A stretch of DNA of 9,676 nt from Acinetobacter sp. UBA3106 (GCA_002365595.1 DFAM01000012.1:1-9676); one strand, 5' to 3'. Shown: positions 1 through 6,089, counted from the first letter of the stretch. The notes: generated by a model from the letters alone, not told the origin. Made by a program: numbers and translations.

Positions 1-8
1 TTTTATTT

Positions 9-40
9 AAAAGTCCCTGCAAATGCAGGGATTTTTTTTT
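9..40 (+). terminator. Intrinsic terminator of an upstream gene
   Basis: A perfect 7-bp stem (TCCCTGC at 14-20, GCAGGGA at 25-31) closes a 4-nt loop and is followed by nine T (32-40). Four A at 9-12 can extend the stem into the T tract. It ends a plus-strand gene left of the window. In this genus that is often pgk, but the gene itself is not visible here. Confidence 0.9.
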
Positions 41-112
41 AAATAGTGTTTTTTCTTGCTGAATTGAAAGCAATCAGCATGTAGAATATGGGGCATTACC
101 TGGGAGGACATT

Positions 113-1150
113 ATGGCACTTATCTCATTGCGCCAGCTCTTGGATCACGCCGGCGAACACAATTACGGCGTACCAGCGTTTAACGTAAACAATTTAGAAC
201 AAATGCGCGCAATTATGTTAGCCGCAGACGAAACGAATTCACCTGTTATTGTTCAGGCATCTGCGGGTGCTCGTAAATATGCCGGTGCTCCGTTTTTACG
301 TCATTTAATTTTGGCAGCAATTGAAGAGTGGCCACATATTCCAGTGGTTATGCATCAAGATCATGGTACTGACCCTGATGTATGCCAACGCTCGATCCAG
401 TTGGGCTTTTCATCAGTGATGATGGACGGTTCATTAGGTGCTGACGGTAAAACACCAACAACTTATGAATACAATGTTGATGTAACGCGTCGTACCGTTC
501 AAATGGCGCACGCTTGCGGTGTTTCAGTTGAAGGTGAAATTGGTTGCCTCGGTAGCCTTGAAACCGGTATGGCTGGTGAAGAAGATGGTGTAGGCGCAGA
601 AGGCGTTCTTGACCATTCTCAACTTTTAACTTCTGTTGAAGAAGCGACTCAGTTTGTAGCAGATACCAATGTAGATGCTTTGGCAATTGCAGTCGGTACT
701 TCACACGGTGCGTACAAATTCACCCGTCCACCTACAGGTGATATTCTAGCGATTGACCGCATTAAAGAAATTCATGCGGCATTGCCAAATACCCATCTTG
801 TTATGCATGGTTCAAGCTCTGTGCCACAAGAATGGTTGGCTGTGATCAACGAATTCGGCGGCGACATCAAAGAAACTTATGGTGTGCCTGTTGAACAACT
901 GGTTGAAGCAATCAAACACGGTGTGCGTAAAATCAATATCGACACTGACTTGCGTTTGGCTTCTACTGGTGCAATGCGCCGTATGATGGCTGAAAAACCA
1001 AGCGAATTCGATCCACGTAAATTCTTTGCAGAAACAATTGTTGCAATGAAACAAATCTGTGTAGACCGTTATACATCGTTTGGTACCGCAGGTCATGCAG
1101 ACAAGATTCGTCCAATTTCTTTAGAGAAAATGGTGAGTCGTTATAAATAA
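113..1150 (+). CDS. fba: Fructose-bisphosphate aldolase, class II
   Basis: This cytoplasmic zinc-dependent aldolase interconverts fructose 1,6-bisphosphate with dihydroxyacetone phosphate and glyceraldehyde 3-phosphate in glycolysis and gluconeogenesis. The 345 residues form one TIM barrel and match the length of the class II form often labelled the Calvin-cycle subtype. Visible motifs are HQDHG at 81-85 (catalytic Asp83 and zinc ligand His84), VEGEIG at 139-144, the TSHG region with His198, the MHGSS zinc/phosphate loop with His232, and KINIDTDLR at 273-281. The ATG is set by a strong GGAGG (103-107) five bases upstream. The gene is flanked by terminators (9-40 and 1176-1199), so it is probably transcribed alone or with read-through from upstream. 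The subtype label does not imply CO2 fixation. No anomalies seen. Confidence 0.97.
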   Translation: MALISLRQLLDHAGEHNYGVPAFNVNNLEQMRAIMLAADETNSPVIVQASAGARKYAGAPFLRHLILAAIEEWPHIPVVMHQDHGTDPDVCQRSIQLGFSSVMMDGSLGADGKTPTTYEYNVDVTRRTVQMAHACGVSVEGEIGCLGSLETGMAGEEDGVGAEGVLDHSQLLTSVEEATQFVADTNVDALAIAVGTSHGAYKFTRPPTGDILAIDRIKEIHAALPNTHLVMHGSSSVPQEWLAVINEFGGDIKETYGVPVEQLVEAIKHGVRKINIDTDLRLASTGAMRRMMAEKPSEFDPRKFFAETIVAMKQICVDRYTSFGTAGHADKIRPISLEKMVSRYK

Positions 1151-1175
1151 TCGTTAAAGATTATCTATAATCAAG

Positions 1176-1199
1176 AGCCCACATTTATTGTGGGCTTTT
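1176..1199 (+). terminator. Intrinsic terminator after fba
   Basis: An AGCCCACA arm (1176-1183) pairs perfectly with TGTGGGCT (1189-1196) around a 5-nt loop, followed by a short T run. It lies 26 bases after the fba stop codon and separates fba from the transporter gene. Confidence 0.88.
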
Positions 1200-1246
1200 C
1201 TGTATTTAACCCTGAATCATGATAAATAAGGAAAATAAGGCAGAAG

Positions 1247-2110
1247 ATGGAACTTATATTTGCTGCGGCCTGCTGTAGTGTAGTGATCTCAATTCTTTTA
1301 AAGCTCGCTAAAACCAAAGGTTTTGATGCGCTACAAATGATTGTCTGGAACTATGCTTCTGCAAGTGTGCTCTGTTTTTTGTGGTTTAAGCCGGATTTAC
1401 AGCATATTTCAATCGTAAATACACCATGGTGGCTCATTATTGCTTTAGGTGTGTTATTGCCGAGCATTTTTCTGTGTCTGGCGAAATCCTTGCAATATGC
1501 CGGTATTATCAAAACGGAAATTGCCCAGCGTCTGTCAGTGATTTTATCATTATTGGCTGCTTTTTTTATTTTTCAAGAACAGTTTAATAGCTTAAAAATA
1601 ATCGGAATCGGGTTAGGTATTTCCGCTGTACTGAGTATTTTATTTTCTCATCAAACCTCCGCACAGGAACAGTCATTTTCAAAGCAGGGCTTACTTTATT
1701 TAGCACTGGTGTGGTCTGGCTATGCACTGATTGATGTGCTGCTTAAGTACACCACAGGCTTGGGCGTACAGTTTGCTGTTGCACTTAATTTAATGTTCAT
1801 CTGCGCTTTTATATTGTCTTTGGCTTATATTGCCATCACAAGAAAAACAGCAGGACGTAGTCAAAATATTCTGGCTGGATTGGGACTGGGAATCTTAAAT
1901 TTTGCCAATATAGCCCTGTATGTCAAAGCACATATGCTGTTAAAAGACACACCTGCAATTGTGTTTGCAGGCATGAATATACTGGTGGTGGTGTTGGGCG
2001 CATTGAGTGGCTTAATCATTTTCAAAGAAAAATTAAAACCTGCAACTGCTTTCGGTCTGGCTTTAGGCCTTGCCAGTGTTATTTGCTTAGCTTATGCCAT
2101 GTCTGCTTAA
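1247..2110 (+). CDS. DMT/EamA-family inner-membrane transporter
   Basis: This is a probable secondary transporter of the drug/metabolite transporter superfamily; the substrate cannot be told from sequence. The 287 residues are almost entirely hydrophobic, with about ten membrane helices in two five-helix halves (roughly 1-17, 28-47, 61-80, 92-108, 117-137, 148-165, 172-196, 207-227, 237-259, 265-285). The typical short charged link and family-like pattern (a Gln-Arg-Leu-Ser-Val segment near 93-97, FQEQF in helix 4/5, IFKEKLKP before the last helix) match EamA proteins, where 'E-x-hydrophobic' loops recur in both halves. An ATAAGG (1235-1240) six bases upstream supports the ATG. It follows the fba terminator by under 50 bases with no clear promoter of its own. 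Its last 32 bases overlap the convergent zinc-ribbon gene. Family assignment is firm, function open. Confidence 0.85.
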   Translation: MELIFAAACCSVVISILLKLAKTKGFDALQMIVWNYASASVLCFLWFKPDLQHISIVNTPWWLIIALGVLLPSIFLCLAKSLQYAGIIKTEIAQRLSVILSLLAAFFIFQEQFNSLKIIGIGLGISAVLSILFSHQTSAQEQSFSKQGLLYLALVWSGYALIDVLLKYTTGLGVQFAVALNLMFICAFILSLAYIAITRKTAGRSQNILAGLGLGILNFANIALYVKAHMLLKDTPAIVFAGMNILVVVLGALSGLIIFKEKLKPATAFGLALGLASVICLAYAMSA

Positions 2111-2300
2111 GATAACTGGATAAGAAAATGAGAGGATGCTGAAGAAAGTCTTCCGGCTCTGCTATTCCCAACAGCAAGCCATTGCTATGACAAGAAGGGC
2201 AGGCAGGATAGTGGTGATTTTCTTGTTGATAAAGATGAACATAACATTGCTGGCATTGATGACACTCAAACTTCATCGGCATAGGCATAAACAAAGACAT
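2079..2300 (-). CDS. Small zinc-ribbon protein, paralog 1
   Basis: Function unknown. The 73-residue protein carries two CxxC knuckles (Cys13/Cys16 and Cys34/Cys37, plus an extra Cys19) 17 residues apart, the spacing of a zinc ribbon, and ends in a short, possibly helical tail. It is a clear paralog of the protein at 2458-2688: both share MPxKFECxxC, the YPxCPxC knuckle, GxxE..D..., an HP pair and a Tyr/Thr near the end, about 23 identical positions by hand alignment with one 2-residue gap. That similarity is the main evidence that this short frame is a gene. An AAGAGG (minus strand, 2307-2312) six bases before the ATG fixes the start. The stop lies inside the 3' end of the convergent transporter gene (32-bp overlap). 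It could bind nucleic acid or a protein partner; nothing visible decides. Confidence 0.72.
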   Translation of the reverse strand: MSLFMPMPMKFECHQCQQCYVHLYQQENHHYPACPSCHSNGLLLGIAEPEDFLQHPLIFLSSYLKQTWHKLSK

Positions 2301-2457
2301 AGCGAACCTCTTGAAAATTTTAATTGTTATATAAAGGTATAAAGCAAAAAGCAGACCATAAAATAGTCAGTACAACAAGAGCAACTCAATATACAGTACA
2401 CTTAAATGTGCTATAGATTAAAAATTTAAATCCTATAAAATCAATATATTGGCTTGG

Positions 2458-2688
2458 TTATGTGCGTTGAAAGCGTTGTAATGTGCCTTGCCAATAGTAG
2501 TTGGCCATTGCCACCGGATGTTTAAACACATCCTGTATTTCAATCGTGCCCTGAAGTTGACCAGGTTGCTGACAATGAGGGCATTTAGGATAAGAGGTTA
2601 AAATGGCATCTGAGCTGTATTTTTGCAGGTAAACCGTTTTGCAAGAAGGGCATTCAAATTTTATCGGCATTTTAGGAGCAGCAAGCAT
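2458..2688 (-). CDS. Small zinc-ribbon protein, paralog 2
   Basis: Function unknown. The 76-residue protein has two CxxC knuckles (Cys13/Cys16, Cys36/Cys39) forming a likely single zinc ribbon, then a conserved GxLQG-x2-E-x2-D segment, an HP pair and a polar tail. It is paralogous to the protein encoded at 2079-2300, on the same strand 157 bases downstream. No good Shine-Dalgarno sequence precedes either in-frame ATG (2688, or 2670, which would give MPIKFEC directly); a stop codon closes the frame 15 bases upstream of the first ATG (five in-frame codons lie between them). I kept the longer form. It sits downstream of nfsB on the same strand, but a hairpin at 2761-2786 separates them. There is no signal peptide or membrane segment, so it is presumably cytoplasmic. 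Confidence 0.75.
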   Translation of the reverse strand: MLAAPKMPIKFECPSCKTVYLQKYSSDAILTSYPKCPHCQQPGQLQGTIEIQDVFKHPVAMANYYWQGTLQRFQRT

Positions 2689-2760
2689 GTTAGGTATTAC
2701 CGGTTATTTTTTGCGCCAATATACCTTAATCTTGTTGCAAAAATAAGTCCTGAAATGACA

Positions 2761-2786
2761 TAAAAGGGACTTATAAGCCCCTTTTA
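2761..2786 (-). terminator. Probable intrinsic terminator after nfsB
   Basis: TAAAAGGG (2761-2768) pairs with CCCTTTTA (2779-2786), with a further 3-bp CTT/AAG helix inside the loop. Read on the minus strand it follows the nfsB stop by 17 bases, is preceded by an A-rich stretch and ends in a TTTTA run. On the plus strand eight T (2793-2800) follow at a short distance, so it could act in both directions. Confidence 0.6.
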
Positions 2787-2802
2787 TTGTAATTTTTTTT
2801 AA

Positions 2803-3456
2803 TTATAGCTTGGTGAAAATTTCTTCACGACTCAGGCGTGACTTAGGTAATTGAGCATTAAAATCGGTTTCACTGCGGTAGCCGAGCGTCATGATTACCG
2901 ATGGAATTAAACCTTTTTCATCTAATTCCAATTCTTGACTAATGATTTGCTCATCAAATCCGCCTATAGGCGTAGCATCAACCCCTTCAATACCGGCAGC
3001 TAGTAGCAATTGACCTAACGCAATAAAAGTCTGGTTTTCCGCCCAGCGTTGAATATCACCTTTTTCATTACGGTAATAATCCACATAACCAGAACGGCTG
3101 TCTTTTTGCCCCTGTTTGGCTTTTTCATCCTTAAAACGACCACTAAGATCATCTTGGTTAAGCAAGGTATTTAAATGCTGTTCGCTGATATCCGCTTTGG
3201 TACAGAACAGAATGGTATGCGAAGAATCTAAAACTTTAGGCGCATTGTAGGCATATTTCCCGACCAATGCTTTAGCGATTCGCTGTTTAGCAGCATCATG
3301 ATCTGCAATAAAAAAATGCCAGGGTTGAATGTTGATGGAGGACGGGGTGAGACGCAGGATTTCTAAGAAACGTTCAAACTGCTGTTGAGGAATTTTTTTG
3401 TTCGGGTCATATGCTTTTGTGGTATAGCGTGATTTTGAAACGTTTAACAAATCCAT
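2803..3456 (-). CDS. nfsB: NAD(P)H nitroreductase, NfsB type
   Basis: This FMN-dependent, oxygen-insensitive nitroreductase of the NfsB family uses NAD(P)H to reduce nitroaromatics, quinones or related compounds; it is a cytoplasmic homodimer in known members. I place the start at ATG 3456, not at the in-frame GTG at 3471. The GTG overlaps a GGAG (minus strand, 3466-3469) that sits nine bases before the ATG. The ATG form has 217 residues, the length of E. coli NfsB as I recall it, and its FMN-site positions then fall on the same numbers: Arg10, Lys14, Ser39-Ser40, Gln44-Pro45-Trp46, Asn71, Lys74, Lys205 and Arg207. Position 11 is Tyr and 12 is Thr, where E. coli has His and Ser. The gene is divergent from the HpaI-type aldolase gene. 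The physiological substrate is unknown; a role in dihydropteridine reduction is only a family-name possibility. Confidence 0.88.
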   Translation of the reverse strand: MDLLNVSKSRYTTKAYDPNKKIPQQQFERFLEILRLTPSSINIQPWHFFIADHDAAKQRIAKALVGKYAYNAPKVLDSSHTILFCTKADISEQHLNTLLNQDDLSGRFKDEKAKQGQKDSRSGYVDYYRNEKGDIQRWAENQTFIALGQLLLAAGIEGVDATPIGGFDEQIISQELELDEKGLIPSVIMTLGYRSETDFNAQLPKSRLSREEIFTKL

Positions 3457-3627
3457 GAATACGGTCTCCACAATTGAATGTGGTTTTATTTTAACTTATT
3501 ATCGAACAGAAAATCTTGGAAGAAATCTTCAAATGCTTATACTTTGGCATGATGAAATCATAGGCTAAGTTTCTGAATAAAATGAAGCGTTAATAGTTAT
3601 AGACAATGACTAAATACGAAATCGATA

Positions 3628-3656
3628 TTGGTACTTTTGGCTAAATCACGTTTAAT
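3628..3656 (+). promoter_or_regulatory. Candidate sigma-70 promoter for hpaI
   Basis: TTGGTA (3628-3633) and TTTAAT (3651-3656) are 17 bases apart, matching the consensus at 4/6 and 5/6 positions. The implied transcription start is near 3663, giving a leader of about 29 bases before the ATG. Found by eye only. Confidence 0.42.
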
Positions 3657-3691
3657 TGAGTCATCACAAAGTTTTTAGCTAGAGTCGGCCC

Positions 3692-4489
3692 ATGATAGAT
3701 GATACAAACCATTTTAAAAGACGATTAAAAACTCGGCAGCAGATTGGGTTATGGGTGGGTCTGGCAGATGCTTACGGCACTGAAATTGCAGCCAATGCCG
3801 GCTATGACTGGTTACTGATTGACGGTGAACATGCGCCGAGTGATTTAAGAACCACACTTTCTCAACTGCAAAGTATTGCAGCCTATCCATCACAAGCTGT
3901 GGTCCGTCCACCTATAGGCAGTGTACAGCTGATTAAGCAATTTTTGGATATTGGGGCGCAAACTTTATTGATTCCCATGGTGGAAACGGTTGAGCAGGCT
4001 GAACTGATGGTGAAAGCTGTACGTTATCCACCAGAAGGGATTCGTGGCGTAGGTGCTGCATTGGCACGTGCCACGCGCTGGAACAGTATCCCGGATTATT
4101 ATGCAACAGCACATGAAAATATTTGTCTGCTGATTCAGATTGAATCGGTGACAGGACTGGAAAATCTGGATGATATTGTAAAAGTGGATGGCATTGATGG
4201 CGTGTTTATTGGCGCTGTAGATTTGTCTGCCACTATGGGTTATCAGGGTAATCCGAATCATTCGGAAGTACAAAAAACGGTTGTTGATGCTATTCAGCGT
4301 ATACGTGCATCGGGCAAAGCAGCAGGAATTTTATCAACGACTCATGAAGTAACTCAAAAATATATCGATTTGGGTACAGAGTTTGTTGCTGTAGGTGTAG
4401 ATACCAGTGTCTTGATGAATTCACTACGCGAACTTTTGGCAAAATATAAAAGTGATGCGGAAGTGATAAAATCTGAAGGTGGTTATTAA
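3692..4489 (+). CDS. hpaI: HpaI-type 2-oxo-acid aldolase
   Basis: This class II metal-dependent aldolase of the HpcH/HpaI family cleaves 4-hydroxy-2-oxo-acids to pyruvate plus an aldehyde. In HpaI the substrate is 4-hydroxy-2-oxoheptane-1,7-dioate, from 4-hydroxyphenylacetate breakdown, and the other product is succinate semialdehyde. The 265-residue barrel resembles E. coli HpaI throughout and its active-site residues sit two positions later than in that enzyme: base His47 in IDGEHAPSD, pyruvate-binding Arg72 in VVRPP, metal ligands Glu151 (IQIES) and Asp177 (GAVDLS). RYPPEGIRGVG (111-121) and the ALARATRWN stretch favour HpaI over GarL/YfaU relatives. A weak AGAG lies seven bases before the ATG. 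No other hpa or aromatic-degradation gene is visible, so the substrate may differ from that of HpaI. The stop is followed by an inverted repeat, not a classic terminator. Confidence 0.85.
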   Translation: MIDDTNHFKRRLKTRQQIGLWVGLADAYGTEIAANAGYDWLLIDGEHAPSDLRTTLSQLQSIAAYPSQAVVRPPIGSVQLIKQFLDIGAQTLLIPMVETVEQAELMVKAVRYPPEGIRGVGAALARATRWNSIPDYYATAHENICLLIQIESVTGLENLDDIVKVDGIDGVFIGAVDLSATMGYQGNPNHSEVQKTVVDAIQRIRASGKAAGILSTTHEVTQKYIDLGTEFVAVGVDTSVLMNSLRELLAKYKSDAEVIKSEGGY

Positions 4490-4498
4490 TCTGAAATA

Positions 4499-4558
4499 TG
4501 AGCTTCTATAGTACGTATTATGGAGTCTGAATGACTTTATCTGTAATGTAGAAGCTCA
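4499..4558. repeat. Inverted repeat between convergent hpaI and lpxH
   Basis: TGAGCTTCTA (4499-4508) is repeated exactly in reverse complement at 4549-4558, separated by 40 bases. Smaller complementary pairs lie inside (ATTA 4517-4520 with TAAT 4544-4547; AGTC 4524-4527 with GACT 4533-4536), so RNA from either strand could fold into a long interrupted hairpin. There is no adjacent T tract. It may end or protect the converging transcripts, or be a remnant of a small element. Confidence 0.55.
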
Positions 4559-4575
4559 GTGATCAAAAAATGTCG

Positions 4576-5295
4576 TTAATACGCCCAGGTCTTTAATTCT
4601 AATTTTAGATTTTTTTGCTTAGGATCAATTTCTAAAATCTGCGCTGAATGATCACGCCAGTCTCCTAGCACAATCCGTTTTTTACCCTGAAGATTATGAA
4701 TTGCAGGGCGATGCGTATGACCATGAATCAGCACATCAATATCCTTTAATGCAGAATCAACGGCATATGCATTCACATCCATAATCTCATAAGACTTTAC
4801 TTGCTTGGTTTCAGCACTTTTTTTACGGAAACCATTGGCCAGTTTTTGCCGAAAACTTAAAGGCATACGTTTTAAAAAACCTAAAAGTAATGGATTACGA
4901 ATGATCTTACGGAATTTTTGATAGGACACATCGTCAGTGCAGAGCAGGTCGCCATGTTCCAAACGGTATGTAGTTTCGACTATTTTTAAGATTGCCGGTT
5001 CAGACAGCAAGGTGCCCTTGAACTGTTTTAAGAATTTTTTACCTAAAGCAAAATCACGGTTGCCTGCCTGAAAATAAACATGATTGCCGGCCTGATGAAA
5101 CTTTTGCAGGGCATGGACAATTTCATCCAGCCAAGGAGCAGTGTAGTCATCGCCAATCCAGGCATTAAACCAGTCACCCAAAATATAGAGCTGGGTATTT
5201 CTATCTTTATAACTGTCTAATAAATCCAAAAACCCCCGAACGAGTCGAGGGTGTTCAGGTGACAAATGTAAATCAGAGATAAACAGATAGGTCAC
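4576..5295 (-). CDS. lpxH: UDP-2,3-diacylglucosamine diphosphatase
   Basis: LpxH hydrolyses UDP-2,3-diacylglucosamine to lipid X and UMP in the Raetz pathway of lipid A synthesis, at the cytoplasmic face of the inner membrane. The protein is a calcineurin-like metallophosphoesterase. With the GTG at 5295 it has 239 residues and its metal motifs carry the numbering I recall for the E. coli enzyme: Asp8-x-His10 (SDLHL), Asp41 (LGDWF), Asn79-Arg80 (AGNRD), His114 (EHGD), and then HGHTH with His193 and His195. The start is chosen because AAGGAA (minus strand, 5302-5307) precedes that GTG by six bases. The frame stays open upstream to a TTG at 5322, but those nine codons have no counterpart in the family. 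It lies 119 bases downstream of ppiB on the same strand, with a candidate promoter in between. No gene-level anomaly. Confidence 0.94.
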   Translation of the reverse strand: MTYLFISDLHLSPEHPRLVRGFLDLLDSYKDRNTQLYILGDWFNAWIGDDYTAPWLDEIVHALQKFHQAGNHVYFQAGNRDFALGKKFLKQFKGTLLSEPAILKIVETTYRLEHGDLLCTDDVSYQKFRKIIRNPLLLGFLKRMPLSFRQKLANGFRKKSAETKQVKSYEIMDVNAYAVDSALKDIDVLIHGHTHRPAIHNLQGKKRIVLGDWRDHSAQILEIDPKQKNLKLELKTWAY

Positions 5296-5322
5296 TAATT
5301 TTTCCTTAATACTTCCTCTCAA

Positions 5323-5353
5323 AGTCCATTTATTGGATATATGGACTATATCC
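5323..5353. repeat. Two overlapping, mutually exclusive inverted repeats
   Basis: AGTCCAT (5323-5329) pairs with ATGGACT (5341-5347), and GGATATA (5335-5341) pairs with TATATCC (5347-5353). The two pairings compete for the bases 5341-5347, so only one can form at a time. They lie just upstream of the lpxH ribosome binding site. The arms are only 7 bp and AT-rich, so chance is possible. Confidence 0.4.
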
Positions 5354-5373
5354 TTAACATTATTGCGTTTTAA
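5345..5373 (-). promoter_or_regulatory. Candidate promoter for lpxH
   Basis: Read on the minus strand, TTAAAA (5373-5368) and TATAGT (5350-5345) are 17 bases apart, matching the consensus at 4/6 and 5/6. The -35 lies in one arm of a perfect hairpin (5367-5389) and the -10 inside a second inverted repeat, so regulation at this site is possible. The implied start near 5338 leaves a leader of about 43 bases. Confidence 0.4.
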
Positions 5374-5389
5374 AGCACTGCTTTAAAAC
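5367..5389. repeat. Perfect 10-bp hairpin between ppiB and lpxH
   Basis: GTTTTAAAGC (5367-5376) and GCTTTAAAAC (5380-5389) are exact reverse complements around a 3-nt loop. It begins its minus-strand reading 25 bases after the ppiB stop. It lacks a T tract, so it is not a classic terminator. It could stabilise the ppiB mRNA end, or act as a protein-binding palindrome over the candidate lpxH -35. Confidence 0.65.
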
Positions 5390-5414
5390 TCATTAAAGAC
5401 GGAGAGGACGTTTT

Positions 5415-5924
5415 TTATTCAGAAATGATTTTTGCAGATTCAATTACAACGTTCTCTAGAGGAACGTCAGCGTGGTAGCCACGGTTACCTGTGCGAACGC
5501 CTTTGATATCCGCAACAACGTCCATACCTTCAACCACTTTACCAAATACGGCATAACCCCAACCTTGAGCTGTTTTACCAGTGTGGTTAAGGAAAGAGTT
5601 GTTTTTCACGTTAATGAAGAACTGAGCAGAAGCTGAATGAGGAGCTTGAGTACGCGCCATTGCGATCGTACCTTCTTCATTGCTTAAACCGTTGTCCGCT
5701 TCGTTTTCAATTGAATCACGAGTTGCTTTTTCTTTGAAATTTTCATCCATGCCACCGCCCTGGATCATGAAACCGTCAATCACACGGTGGAAAATTACGC
5801 CATCATAAAAACCATCACGAACGTATTCCAAGAAGTTAGCAACAGTTTTAGGTGCTTTTTCTGAGTTAAGTTCAAGAACAATACGTCCTTTATTGGTGTT
5901 TAATTCGACTTGAGGAAAACTCAT
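5415..5924 (-). CDS. ppiB: Peptidyl-prolyl cis-trans isomerase, cyclophilin B type
   Basis: This is a cytoplasmic cyclophilin that accelerates cis-trans isomerisation of peptide bonds before proline during protein folding. The 169 residues form a single cyclophilin domain with no signal peptide or membrane segment. Family signatures are FHRVI (45-49, catalytic Arg47), FMIQGGG (52-58), AMAR (88-91) and SASAQFFINV (97-106), followed by the GYAVFGKV and VEGMDVV strands. AGGAG (minus strand, 5933-5937) eight bases upstream fixes the ATG. It is divergent from glnS and upstream of lpxH; the two minus-strand genes may be cotranscribed in part, although lpxH has a candidate promoter of its own. Nothing unusual seen. 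Confidence 0.95.
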   Translation of the reverse strand: MSFPQVELNTNKGRIVLELNSEKAPKTVANFLEYVRDGFYDGVIFHRVIDGFMIQGGGMDENFKEKATRDSIENEADNGLSNEEGTIAMARTQAPHSASAQFFINVKNNSFLNHTGKTAQGWGYAVFGKVVEGMDVVADIKGVRTGNRGYHADVPLENVVIESAKIISE

Positions 5925-5976
5925 TCTATAATCTCCTGATCATGGACAAAAAAGCCATGGGTTTTTGGTTGAGAGA

Positions 5977-6006
5977 AGCATAAGCAAACTGTAAACTACA
6001 AGGCAA
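5977..6006 (-). promoter_or_regulatory. Candidate promoter for ppiB
   Basis: Read on the minus strand, TTGCCT (6006-6001) and TATGCT (5982-5977) are 18 bases apart, each matching consensus at 4/6. It would give a leader of roughly 45 bases before the ppiB ATG. Weak evidence, by eye only. Confidence 0.28.
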
Positions 6007-6024
6007 GCAAAAACGTTATTTTCT

Positions 6025-6053
6025 TTGTTAAAAATCGAGAAAAGCGTTTTAAT
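6025..6053 (+). promoter_or_regulatory. Candidate promoter for glnS
   Basis: TTGTTA (6025-6030) and TTTAAT (6048-6053) are 17 bases apart, matching consensus at 4/6 and 5/6. The implied start near 6060 gives a leader of about 30 bases. The elements lie inside a composite inverted repeat (6010-6050). Confidence 0.45.
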
Positions 6054-6089
6054 TATCCTATTTTATCTTATAGAAGTGATTTATCAACT

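Noticed and set aside
348..1096. Minus-strand frames of 118 and 94 codons inside fba
   Set aside because: They lie antisense to a well-supported fba gene, and their His/Cys-rich composition is what antisense reading of that gene yields; no family features.
2136..2342. Plus-strand 68-codon frame opposite zinc-ribbon paralog 1
   Set aside because: The minus-strand frame has the CxxC pairs, a well-spaced ribosome site and a paralog next door; the plus frame has an AGAGG directly abutting its ATG and no recognisable features.
3714..4273. Minus-strand frames inside hpaI
   Set aside because: Antisense shadows of a gene with all HpaI active-site residues intact.
5941..5959. CATGG/CCATG inverted repeat in the ppiB leader
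   Set aside because: Five-bp arms with a 9-nt loop and a CCATGG restriction-type palindrome are expected by chance; no supporting context.
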